Below, piece by piece: positions 1-10,381 of a DNA stretch of 64,000 nt (its first letter is position 1; every line of letters begins with the position of its first letter). The stretch covers positions 15,433,830 to 15,497,829 of the forward strand of contig NC_065538.1 of NCBI RefSeq assembly GCF_932294415.1, written 5' to 3'. Both the position numbers and the translations under genes were made by a program. The stretch comes from Quercus robur (lineage: Eukaryota; Streptophyta; Magnoliopsida; Fagales; Fagaceae). The notes under the pieces were generated by a model, which was not told where the DNA came from, made no database searches, and saw only the letters and a list, made by a program, of their open reading frames with translations.

Positions 1-367
1 TTTTCCTAAACAGGGTGGTCTGGTGACTTGACCTCATGACTGGGCTAAGTCGTGAGTTCAAGCCACGAGCTAACGGCCTGGCCAACCTTGGACTTTTGTC
101 CTGTAGTGCAACCGCTGGCATGACTCTTCAGCTCCCCTGCACACTTCACATGTGTGCTGTAGTGGGCAGCTTGCCAGTCGCGAGTCAGCCGTGAGTCCCA
201 GCCACGAGTCTCTGCATCCTTGCACAATCTTGAGCATTTCTTCACACTCTCTCACTCACTACCCTTACATGATTCCCACCTAAATACAAGGTTACTAATT
301 GCTAAAATACAAGTAAATTTGGCACGGAATAAAGCTAACAAGATGGTTGATAAAATTCAACCTTACA
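1..367 (-). mobile_element. LTR (5' part) of solo-LTR family A, cut by window edge
   Basis: This stretch matches, with substitutions, the right-hand part of the complete copies at 10835-11954 and 46886-47950. Shared words include the GCCACGAGTC/GCGAGTC tracts, CTCACTCACTACCCTTAC and GGCACGGAATAAAGC. It stops at the same terminal sequence ...CAACCTTACA at 367, so read on the minus strand the LTR begins TGTAAGGTTG. The other end lies outside the window, so I cannot tell a solo LTR from a complete element, and the expected target duplication (next bases GATCG) cannot be verified. Assignment to an LTR rests on the two complete copies. Confidence 0.75.
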
Positions 368-600
368 GATCGAACTTGAAGCTTGAAACACACATCTTTG
401 AGCAATGCCTAACACATAGACTAGACGTGTTTTGTTCTCGGTTTACCAACACAACATGTAAATCTTTAGAATTCTAAACATTTAATCCTAAATCTTTAGA
501 ACCTAACAGTATATGTAAAGTAGAAGAAGTGTAAGAGGTGAAAATGGTAAGTGGAAACACGAAAAGTTCTGATCTTTTTGAAAGTGAGGAAAGTTTTGAA
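368..600. other. Unassigned AT-rich spacer
   Basis: Between the LTR end and the first recognisable unit of the 415-bp array I see no coding, RNA or transposon signature. A short near-repeat of AAATCTTTAGAA occurs twice around 461-500. Confidence 0.4.
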
Positions 601-2814
601 ACAATGAACCTAAGAAAATAAAGAGTAATTATCCTTTCAATTTTTATTAATCCTTATCTCTAATGTGGTGCTTGAGAAATGTCCTAATACAGTGAATTTA
701 AGAACATAAAGAGTTCTAATCTTTTGAATTTTAATTAGTCGTTATCTATTTTGATGTAGCAATTGAGCAAAGAATTTATGTAAAAAAGTTTACTGTAAAA
801 GAGAGTGTCACATGGTAGAACATCATACTCTCCCATATGAGGTCTTTGCTTTTATATATGACAGATTAGAGTTAGCATAAGTTATTTATGATATCATATT
901 AATGTTTCGTTGGCTTATGGAAATATTTTAAAATATTTTTTTTTTTTTTTTTGAGAACCCAGATCAAGGACCTGGACAATTTATTGAAATAAAACTATCA
1001 AAATCAATGAACGTCAAAACTAACTAAGGGGGCAATGTCTGCTGGCACATCATGAAGCCAAACCTGATCCCCAACTAACTGCTTAGCTTTTTTAGCCAAA
1101 GCATCAGCTACCGAGTTACAACCTCGATTAACAAAAATAAATTCTACGAACTGAAAAACCGAAGAAAGCATGCGTATATCATCCAAAGTATTGCCAAAAG
1201 AAGCAAATGCACCCGCACCGTATATTTATGATACCATGCGTATATTTATGATACCATGTTTATGTTAATAGATTATCATAGTGGTAGGCTAAATGAAATA
1301 TCATTCTAATAAATTTTAATATGATATTAATGTATATTTCCAAGAAATATGCATATTTAACTGTGTAATTAATTCCTATATCTAATGTGGTGCTTGAGAA
1401 ATATCCTGATACAGTGAATTTAAGAAAATAAAGAGTTATGATATTTATAATTTTAATTAGTCCTTATCTATTTTGACATCGCAATTGAGTAAAGAATTCT
1501 TGTGAAAATTTTTCTTGTAAAAGACAGTGTCACATGGCAGAACCTCATGATTTCCCATATGAGATCTAATATATTATAATATATAAAAATAGAGATCTCA
1601 TGCAGGAGAGCATGAGGTTCTGCCATGTGGCACTCTCTTTTACAAGAAAAGTTTTCACAAGAATTCTTTACTCAATTGCGACATCATAAAAGATAAGGAC
1701 TAATTAAAATCTAAAAGATAAAAACTCATTATTTTCTTAAATTCATTGTATCAGGACATTTCTCAAGCACCACATTAAATATAAAGATTAATTAAACAAT
1801 AAAATATGCAAATTTATTGGAAATATAGGTAAATATCAAATTAAAATTTTATTAGAATGATATTTCATTTGACCTACCACTATCATAATTTACTAACATA
1901 AACATGATATCATAAAATTTTTATAATATTTCAATAAGCCAATAAAACATTAATATGCTATCATAAATAACTTATGCTAACTCTAATGTATCATATATAA
2001 AAGCAAAGACCTCATGTGGGAAAGCACGAGGTTCTGCCATATGACGCTCTCTTTTGCATGACACATGGCAAAACCTCATGCTCTTCCACATGATGTCTCT
2101 GCTTTTATATATGATAAATTAGAATTAACATAAGTTATTTATGATATCATATTAATAATTTGATTGCTTATGGAAATATTATAAAATTTTTATGATATCA
2201 TGTTTATGTTAGTACTTTATGACAGTGGTAGATTAAATGAAATATCATTCCAATAAAATTTTAATTTGATATTTACGTATATATCCAATAAATATGCAAA
2301 TTTTATTGTTTAATTAATTCTTATATCTAATGTGGTGCTAGAGAAATGTCCTGATACAATGAATTTAAGAAAATAAAGAGTTCTTATCTTTTAAATTTTA
2401 ATTAGTCCTTATCTTTTATTATGTCGCAATTGAGTAAAGAATTCTAGTGAAATATTTTCTTGTAAAGGAGAGTGCCACATGGTAGAACTTCATGCTCTCC
2501 TACATGAGGTCTCTACTTTTATATATGATGATATATTAGAGTTAGCATAAGCTATTTATGGTATCATATTAATGTTTTGTTGGCTTATGGAAATATTTTC
2601 AAATTTTTATGATATTGTATTTATATTAGTAGATTATGATAGTGGTAGGTTAAATGAAATATCATTTTAATAAAATTTTAAATTGATATTTACGTATATT
2701 TCCAAGAAATATGCCTATTTTATTATTTAATTAATCTTTATATCTAACATGGTGCTTAAGAAATGCCCTAATACAATGAATTTAGGAAAATAAAGAAATC
2801 TTATCTTTTAAATA
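600..2814. repeat. AT-rich tandem array, left block (unit about 415 bp, one unit inverted)
   Basis: The block repeats a long AT-rich unit recognisable by landmarks such as AGAGTTAGCATAAGTTATTT, GATAGTGGTAGGTTAAATGA, AATGTGGTGCTTGAGAAATG and a CCTCATG...CATGAGG stem. Successive landmarks are about 415-420 bp apart where the block is uninterrupted (for example near 2114 and 2534). One unit between about 1585 and 2055 runs in the opposite orientation to its neighbours, so its two junctions are palindromic. A LINE fragment interrupts the first unit (936-1215). The block ends abruptly at 2814, where CACTA-like sequence starts, and the array resumes at about 22783 in the middle of the same unit. 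Confidence 0.85.
936..1215 (-). mobile_element. 5'-truncated LINE 3' end with RNase H-like C-terminus
   Basis: On the minus strand an open frame (1186 to 1004) encodes about 60 residues ending in a pattern typical of the RNase H-like domain at the C-terminus of plant non-LTR elements: FVNRGCNSVADALAKKA followed by VWLHDVPADI. After the stop codon comes a short 3' UTR and a 17-base poly(A) tract (poly-T at 936-952 on the plus strand). A 3' end with a tail and no upstream reverse transcriptase is what target-primed reverse transcription leaves. It sits inside a unit of the 415-bp array. I could not define clean target duplications, although TATATTTATGATACCATG occurs twice just to the right (about 1213-1256). 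Confidence 0.75.
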
Positions 2815-3376
2815 TCTACAAGAAAAATGTCTATTAGCGACCAAGAATTTTTTACGGACCCAAAAAACCCTCTCAAAAAATCTTATTTGTGATGGCAAAA
2901 TAAAGCTCTCGCAAATACTTGGTAAAATGTGAAATATTTGTGACCAACAAAAAAAGCTGTCACAATTATATGTTATAGCCGTCACAAACACTAATATTTT
3001 GGAGGGAAATTTTCCCTCCATATTATTTGCGAGGGAAAATTAAAAATCTCTCGCAAAAAGTGTATTATTTGTAACGGTTAAAAAAATGCCGTCACTAATA
3101 CTAAATTATTTGCGAGGGCTAGGATCGACCTTCACAAATAATCTTTAAAATGTAAAAATTTTTGGAGGGCAATGTTCCCACCAAATTATTTCCGAGAGAT
3201 AATAAAAATTCCTTGCAAAGAGTTTATTTTTTGTGTGAGTTAAAAATATACCCTTACTAATACTAAATTATTTGCGAGGGCCACAATTGGCCTTTGCAAA
3301 TAATCATGAAATTATTAGTTATTCTAAAATTCAAAGAAAAATAAAAGGAAATACTAAACATATAGCACTTTGTATA
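2815..3376. mobile_element. CACTA transposon terminus with subterminal repeats
   Basis: The 415-bp array stops at about 2814 and sequence beginning TCTACAAGAAAAATG follows, a diverged form of the CACTACAAGAAAA-type CACTA end. Downstream are closely spaced degenerate direct and inverted repeats built on ATTATTTGCGAGGG (near 3025, 3105, 3270), their complements, and GCCGTCAC words. Such subterminal repeats are typical of CACTA/En-Spm ends, where they bind the element's own accessory protein. The coding part of the same element lies beyond the nested Gypsy element (14799 onward). The terminal CA is not intact, so this end looks inactive. Confidence 0.6.
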
Positions 3377-3381
3377 CTTTA
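3377..3381. repeat. Target-site duplication CTTTA (left) of the Gypsy element
   Basis: CTTTA immediately precedes the LTR start at 3382 and recurs at 14794-14798 directly after the right LTR. The match of five bases at both edges fixes the element's boundaries. Confidence 0.8.
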
Positions 3382-3967
3382 TGAAGAGGGTAAAAATCTA
3401 GGTTGATGGATCTCCATGAAATGGGCTTGACGGTTCTACATCCGTGGGCCGATAGAAGACAGAACCAACTTGTGCAAGGTCTGTTATGGACGGATCCTGC
3501 ATAAACGGATGCAACAGGGATGGATCGAGCACCCATGTGGCAGCCAGAAACCTTAATGGGAAATATTTGCGACACACACTTAGCCACTATAGAATCCCAA
3601 GGTAAATGGAATCCTAGCACAAAGAGGATTACGGTAGATACGCGCATTAATGAAGATCTTCTCTATAAGGAAATGTCTTGTCCATCACATTTGGGACTAT
3701 TCAAGAGGATTCCTATAAGGAAAAGATTTCTACACCAAGGAAGAGATGTCAACCTTCTACTACTATAAAAGCCCCAATATCCTCACAAATCAAGGTACGC
3801 ATAATTTACCCTTCTCTAGCACTCTAAAGTTGTGAGAATAATTCTAACTTGACTTTCGGAAGGTATTTGGCCGGCACCACACCGATGCTCTCTATTAGGT
3901 TTTCTCTCTTTGCTATGTAGGTATCTTTATGAGTGTGCAATCACTAGTGATATTTACGGCATCATCA
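3382..3967 (+). repeat. Gypsy 5' LTR
   Basis: It begins TGAAGAGGG and ends ...CATCATCA, and aligns along its length with 14196-14793. Shared words include CTTGCGACACACACTTAGCC-type and CCTCACAAATCAAGGTACGC. TACTACTATAAAAGCCCC (3762-3779) contains a good TATA box, so transcription would start shortly after it and run into gag. Confidence 0.9.
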
Positions 3968-3969
3968 GT

Positions 3970-3987
3970 TGGCACCGTCTGTGGGAA
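3970..3987 (+). promoter_or_regulatory. Gypsy primer-binding site
   Basis: TTGGCACCGTCTGTGGGAA lies two bases inside the 5' LTR. It is close to the TGGCGCCGTCTGTGGGAA site common in Tat-type plant Gypsy elements, with one internal change. Confidence 0.75.
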
Positions 3988-4035
3988 AAGTGAGACTTGT
4001 AAGCCATAACAAACGCTTCTCGGATTAAGAGTTGC

Positions 4036-5429
4036 ATGGTTCTTACTCGCTTAATGGCGACCACCACCAATAACGTTCAGGGAGACGAGCCACGCCTGAC
4101 CGCTCTCGAGAGACAAGTACAGACCCTAACCGCGGCCGTAGAGCGCCTCACTAAGCGAAATCAAGTTTTGGAAGAACAACTACGCCAGAAGGTGGGGCAC
4201 GGTACTCAGGAAGAGGACCAAGAATGTACTAGTGATGAGCGAAGGGACCAAGAAGGGCTAAAAGGTAGTAACGCTCCAAGCAGACCGGAGCGATAAAACA
4301 TGGGCCTTCCATCCCTCATGGATACGGTTCCACCACTTATTGTCGTAGAGATGCAGGCAATGAAAGAACAGATGGAAGTTATGATGAACGCCCTCAAGGG
4401 ACGAGTGTCCAGCAATCTTGACAACCTAGTCAACCGAACCGACTCACCATTCATTGTCTCCGTCAATCCATTCCCTCTGTCAATTCCTTCCCTCTACCAC
4501 ATAAGTTTTGAATGCTGCAGATAGACAGTTACGACAGAGTCAAGGACCCTCTAGATCACCTAAAGACCTTTAAGACCTTGATGCATCTTCAGGGAGTTTC
4601 GGATGAAATCATGTGTAAGGCCTTCCTTACAACGCTGAAGGGTGTTGCGAGAATTTGGTTTAGCCGATTGACGCCTAACTCCATCAGTACTTTGAAGGAG
4701 CTAAGTGCCCAGTTCACTTCGCACTTCATTGGAGAGCACAGATACAAGAAATTTACTACATGTCTGATGAACATTAAGCAGCGGGAGGACGAGACGCTGA
4801 GGTTCTACATAACCCGTTTCAATAAGGAGGCTCTCTCAATTAACAAAGCAGATGACAAGATACTTGTAGCAACGTTCACTAACGGGTTACAGAAAGGTAA
4901 GTTCCTATTTTCTCTTTACAAGAATGATCCAAAGACCATGTCGGATGTGCTTTATAGGGCCACCAAATATATGAACGTGGAGGATGCACTGTTGGCCCGT
5001 AAGGAGATGCCCAGAAAAAGGGAAAGACAGGAGGACATACGGCAGGATAGGGGGCGAAAGATAGATAGAACCGGAGAACGACGGGATGATAGACGCTCCA
5101 AACACCCCACTGGGAAGTTCACAAGCTTCACCCTATTAACTACCCCAATAGACTAGGTCTTAATGCAGATCAAAGACGAAGAAGCTCTGATGTTTCTCGG
5201 TAAGCTGAAGGGGGATCCTAGTAAGAGGTTAAGGGATAAGTACTGCCGCTTCCACTCTGACCATGAACATGATACAGCCGACTGCTACGATTTAAAATAG
5301 CAGATAGAAGCTCTCATAAGACAAGGGAAGTTATAGACATTCGTTAGTAAGGGAAGGATAGATCCACCCCAGGAGCAAGCCCTACGATGAGAGAATGAGC
5401 TCCCTAGGCTGCCCATTAGAGACATAAGG
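4036..5429 (+). pseudogene. Gypsy gag (broken)
   Basis: Three overlapping frames carry one gag. An N-terminal coiled-coil-like segment starts at 4036 (ALERQVQTLTAAVERL), a linker runs 4300-4510, and the retrotransposon gag (capsid) domain covers 4512-5156, beginning LQIDSYDRVKDPLDHLKTF with the conserved WFSRL. The frame then continues past a TAG at 5154 into CRFHSDHEHDTADC, a CCHC-like motif usual at the end of Tat gag. Breaks visible are a frameshift near 4480-4510, a TGA replacing the codon before MLQIDSYD, and TAGs at about 5154, 5298 and 5333. In the family this protein forms the particle shell that packages element RNA. Confidence 0.85.
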
Positions 5430-7530
5430 ATGATTGTAGAGGGCACAGCAACTTCAGGGTCGTCCAAAAAAGCCCGAAAGACCTACCTAAGAACGGTCCA
5501 GAACGTCCAGCTTACAGGTGTTGTACCTAAGATGGCACGGATCGACAACCCCATCATTGGATTCTCAGAACAAGATGCTCGAAGGCTGCACCACCCGCAT
5601 GACGACGCACTTGTTGTCAGCCTATGGGTAGAATACTACAACATGCACCGGGTTCTGGTCGACAACGGTAGCTCGGCAGACATCCTGTATTACCCGGCTT
5701 TCCAATAGATGAGGATTGATAGAGAATAGTTGGTCATGATAAATACCCCTCTTATTGGTTTCGAAAGGGCAAGAGTGTTCCCCATTGGTGCCGTCACATT
5801 GTCAGTAACTGTAGGTGATTACCCCCAACAAATCACTAAGGATGTAACATTCCTCGTGGTTGACTGCTCGTCTGCCTACAATGTCATTCTCGAACAACCC
5901 ACCCTTAACTCATGGAAAGCTATAACTTCAACCTACCATTTAATGATCAAATCCCCTACAGATTATGGAGTAGGAGAACTATGCGGAAATCAGGTGGTAG
6001 CGCGAGAATGCTATATTGCCATGTTAGAGATGGACGATCACCAATGCATAGGAGAACAACGGGCGGTAGCGGAGCCGATTGAAGAACTAGAAGAAGTGAC
6101 CCTTGATGACTCAAGGCTAGAACGGATGACTAGAATAGGCCCATTGGCTAGTTGGCCGGTACGCCCAGCGCTCACGGCATTCCTAAGAGACAATCGAGAC
6201 GTGTTCGCCTGGAGTCACAAGGACATGCCGGGAATTGACCACTCAATCATAGTTCACAGGTTAAATGTATTACCCCCATTTTCCCCAATCCGGCAGAAGA
6301 AACGAGTATTCACTCAGGAGCGTGACAAAGTCATAGCTGAGGAAGTTCGAAAGTTGCTTGAGGTAGATTTCATCCGAGAAGTGTACTACCCCGATTGGTT
6401 GGCAAACGTGATCATGATTAAAAAGGCCAATGAAAAATGGAGGATGTGCGTAGATTTCACGGACCTCAATAAGGCTTGCCCTAAGGATAGCTATCCACTC
6501 CCACAGATAAATACTTTGGTAGACTCAATTGTAAGACACCAGCTTTTAAGCTTCATGGATGCTTTCTCGGGCTATAACTAGATCAAAATGGAAGAAGAAG
6601 ATCAAGAGAAGACCTCTTTTGTTACTAGCCAGGGACTATTCTGCTACAAGGTGATGCCATTCGGACTCAAAAATGCTGGGGCAACATACCAAAGATTAAT
6701 GAAGAAAATGTTCGCGCACTAGATTGGGAGGAACATACAAGTTTATGTTGATGACATGTTAGTGAAGAGCATGCACGAAGATGATCACCTAGATGACCTC
6801 CGGGAGACCTTAGACACCCTTCGATCATATAACATGAAGTTGAATCCAAACAAGTGCACGTTAGGAGTGACGGCGGGAAAATTCTTGGGCTTCATGGTAT
6901 CCCAAAGAGGTATAAAGGTTAACCCGGAGAAGATACGGGCCATAATGAAGTTAGAACCACTGAGGACGGTCAAGGAGGTGCAAAGCTTGAATGGCAAACT
7001 CGTAACCCTGAACAAGTTCATCTCGAAAGCAACAGAATGTCTACCCTTCTTCTACACTCTGAGAAAATCATTCGAATGGATGGATGAGTGCCAGAAGGCC
7101 TTTGAAGATTTGAAGAAATACCTTTCATCTCCGCCATTGCTCAGCCCGTCCAAACCAGGGGAAGAACTCTACCTCTACTTAGCAATTTCACAAGCAGCGG
7201 TCAGCGCGACCTTAGTAAGAGAGGAAGATGGATCTCAAAGACATGTCTACTTTGTAAGTCGGGCGTTCCGAGGAGCAGAAGAGAGGTACTCCCAAATGGA
7301 GAAATTGGCCATCGCGCTAGTAACTGTGGCACGAAAGCTCAAGCCGTACTTCTAAGCATATACCATCATAGTCTTGACGAATCGACCCCTGAGAAAAGCC
7401 ATGAGTAGCCCTGAGGCTACCAGATAGATGGCTTTATGGGCAGCAAAGTTAAGTGAATTTGATATACAGTATCGCCCGCTAACTGCAATAAAAGGGCAGG
7501 CTATGGCTGACTTTATCACCGAATTTGCCT
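5430..7530 (+). pseudogene. Gypsy protease, reverse transcriptase and RNase H (broken)
   Basis: The protease active-site motif VDNGSSADIL lies near 5660. The reverse transcriptase follows: CVDFTDLNKACPKDSYPLP near 6445-6510, MPFGLKNAGATYQ near 6655 and the catalytic YVDDML near 6745. RNase H-like sequence occupies about 7080-7520 (YLYLAISQAAVSATLV). The reading is interrupted by in-frame stops at about 5706, 5727, 6579, 6721, 7354 and 7425. In nearly every case where the family's residue is clear, the missing residue is glutamine (for example after GYN and after MFAH). Protein domains are complete in order, so decay is by point mutation, not deletion. Confidence 0.9.
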
Positions 7531-7559
7531 AATCGGAAGGCAAGGGGGTAGAAATCGCC

Positions 7560-9270
7560 ACACAGTGGAGCATCCACACGGACGGATCTTCCAATAGACG
7601 AGTAGGAGGGACCGGTATGGTAATCCAAACCCCAGAGGGGGATAAGATCAAGTGCATGATCCGGCTAGACTTCCCCACAACCAATAACGAGGCCGAATAT
7701 GAAGCATTGGTGGCGAGGCTAGACCTCGCAAAGGTAGTAAGTGCTAAAAATGTGGTCGTACATTGCGACTCCCAGGTGGTAACAAGTTAGATTAATGGCG
7801 GCTACGAGTGCAAGAATGAAAGGATGAAAAGGTATCTAGAAGAGGTGAAGAATCGAATCGGCAACCTTGAAGTTAGATTCGTTCAAATCCCAAGGGAGGA
7901 AAATGAATGTGCCAACCATCTAGCAAAAGTTGCCTCAGCAGAATTTATGCTTGTCCCGAACAGGTATTGTCATTTGTTGAAGTCTCCTCACTTATTGATG
8001 ACGGATTGAATGTGCAAGAAGTAGATTCTGAAAGCAATTGGACTACGCCATTGATATCCTACCTGAGAACTGGCATGTTACCAGATGGGAAAGATGCCAT
8101 TAGGAAGTTGAAGGTCCAACCATCACGATTTGTGCTGATAAAAGATGTCTTATACAAAAGAGGATTCTCTCGATCGTACCTAAGGTGTTTAAGCCACGAG
8201 GAAGCAGATTACGTGATGAGAGAAGTCCATGAGGGTATCTGTGGAAACCACTCGGGGGCACGGTCATTAGTGCACAAGTTGATCCGAGCAGGATACTATT
8301 GGCCTACAATGCTGAAGGAAGCACAAGCTTATGTCAAGGCCTGCAACAAGTGTCAATGGTTCAGTAATTTCATCAGGCAATCGTCCGAAGAGCTGGCCCC
8401 AATGACGGCCCCTTGGCCATTTGCTCAATGGGGACTAGATATCATAGCTCCTTTCCCGACAGTAGTTAGGCAGCTAAAGTTTCTAGTAGTTGGTATCGAC
8501 TACTTCACTAAGTGGGTGGAAGCAAAAGCCCTAGCCACTATCACAGAGAAGAACATTCGAAGTTTTTTTTGGAGGAATATCATCTGCAGGTACGAGATAC
8601 CCAGAGTGCTTGTCTCCGACAATGGAAAGCAATTCGACAATAGCGCATTTAGGGACTTCTACTTGGAGCTAGGTATCAAGAATCACTACTCGTTGCTCGC
8701 ACACCCATAGGCCAATGGGTAAGTTGAAGTCACGAACCGATCCTTGCTCAAGATCATCAAGACTCGGCTCGAGGGGGAAAAGGGTATCTGGCCGGATGAG
8801 CTACCAAGCATTCTGTGGGCATACCGAACTATAGCAAGAACACCCACTGGAGAAACGCCATTTTAACTAGCATACGAAAGTGACGCTATCATCCCAGCAG
8901 AAGTAGGGCTCACAAGCTATCGGGTGGAGAACTACGATGAGGATAAGAACGAAGAGGCCATACACCTTCAGCTTGACCTGGTGGACGAAGTTCGGGCGAC
9001 AACAGAGTAAAGGTTGGCACGGTATCAAAATCTCATGGCGAAACACTACAAGTGTAATGTCAGGCATAGAGACTTAGGTTGGAGATCTTGTACTACAGAA
9101 GGTAATGGGCGCTACTAGAGATCCTTCACAAGGAAAGCTCAGCCCCAACTAGGAAGGACCCTACAGGATCGCATCATGGCAGAGGAAGGGCACTTACCAC
9201 CTCGAGACGCTGGACAGGCAAAAGCTACAACACCCATGGAACATGGAGCACCTACGGAAATACTACCAAT
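7560..9270 (+). pseudogene. Gypsy second RNase H and integrase (broken)
   Basis: A second, archaeal-type RNase H-like domain starts with IHTDGSSNRRVGGTGMV near 7571 and includes TTNNEAEYEALVARL. This extra domain marks the Tat lineage. Integrase follows: a zinc-binding-like region ending in CNKCQWF (about 8341), then the core with WGLDIIAPFP (about 8429), VLVSDNGKQFD (about 8608) and the NG-V segment near 8716, which supplies D, D and the region of the catalytic E. Stops occur at about 7530, 7788, 8708, 8719, 8864 and 9008; most replace Gln codons. The coding trace fades near 9250. Confidence 0.88.
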
Positions 9271-9469
9271 AGAGATAATATGAAGAGCAATGACGCTCCC
9301 CAATTTCCCAGTTTATTTAGTTTTACTACAATTACTAGTTTTACTTAGACAATTTTTTGCTACAATACTTTATGTATCTTTTTAAGCCCAAGGGGGCAGG
9401 TACTTTTTTACAAACGCATGCTTTTTTAAGAGGAATATTCAGACACAACTATGTTTTTCTACTTGAATA

Positions 9470-10115
9470 ACAAAGTCCAAAAAGTGGACGAGTATAAACT
9501 AAAATGGACGGATCATCCCAAGAGGATGAAAATTCTTAGTCCAAAAAGTGGACGGGTATAAACTAAAGTACACAAATCGGACGGATCATCCTAGGAGGAT
9601 GAAAATTCTTACAAAGTCCAAAAAGTGGACGGGTATAAACTAAAGTCCACAAAGTAGACGGATCATCCAAAAAGGATCAAAATTCTTATTAAATCCATAA
9701 AGTGGATGGATCATCTAAGGAGGATGAGAAACAAAGTCCATAAAGTAGACAGATCATCCAAACAGGATGAGAAACAAAGTCCATAAAGTGGACGGATCAT
9801 TCAAACAAGATGAGAAACAAAGTCCATAAAGTGGACGGTTCGTAAGTCCATTAAAAGGACGGTTCGTCCAAATGGATGAGAACAGAGGTTCACAAAACGG
9901 ACGGTTCATAAGACCATAAAATGGACGTTCCATCCAAGTTTGATGGAAGCTTTACTAAATCCATAAAGTAGACGGTACGACCATTTTAGTCCATAAAATG
10001 GACGGATCGTCCAAGACGGATGAAATGGATAGATCATCTGGGAAGGACGGAAACTTTATCAAGTCCATAAAATAGATGGTCCACCCAAGGAGGATGGAAG
10101 TTTCACTAAATCATA
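9470..10115. repeat. Minisatellite of hairpin-bearing units within Gypsy
   Basis: About a dozen imperfect copies of a unit of roughly 40-65 bp are built on GTCCATAAAGTGGACGGATC followed by ATCC...GGATGA. The core GTCCA-N5-TGGAC is an inverted repeat, so each unit can fold into a small stem. Copies lie at about 9477, 9540, 9617, 9646, 9737, 9779 and 9823 and continue in decayed form to about 10090. The block lies between pol and the antisense gene, where Tat elements often carry tandem repeats. Confidence 0.85.
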
Positions 10116-10381
10116 TCCATATTACAAAGGTCACACCAGCCACACAAAAGGACCCAAATAAGACGGGCCTGTTGCATAAAAACTACGGAATAAGCCATTA
10201 AGCAAAATAAATACCATTGACGGGTAAAAAAGAATAGAAAAGAAAAACATAAAACCCTTGAAGGGAAATTGTTCAACATAAAAATATAGTGACAGATTGT
10301 TCTCCCAATTTACACCAAAAAAAAAAAAAAAAACACTACTCTTGAACGTCGGCATCCTTCTCCTGCTCAAGCTGATAGGTA

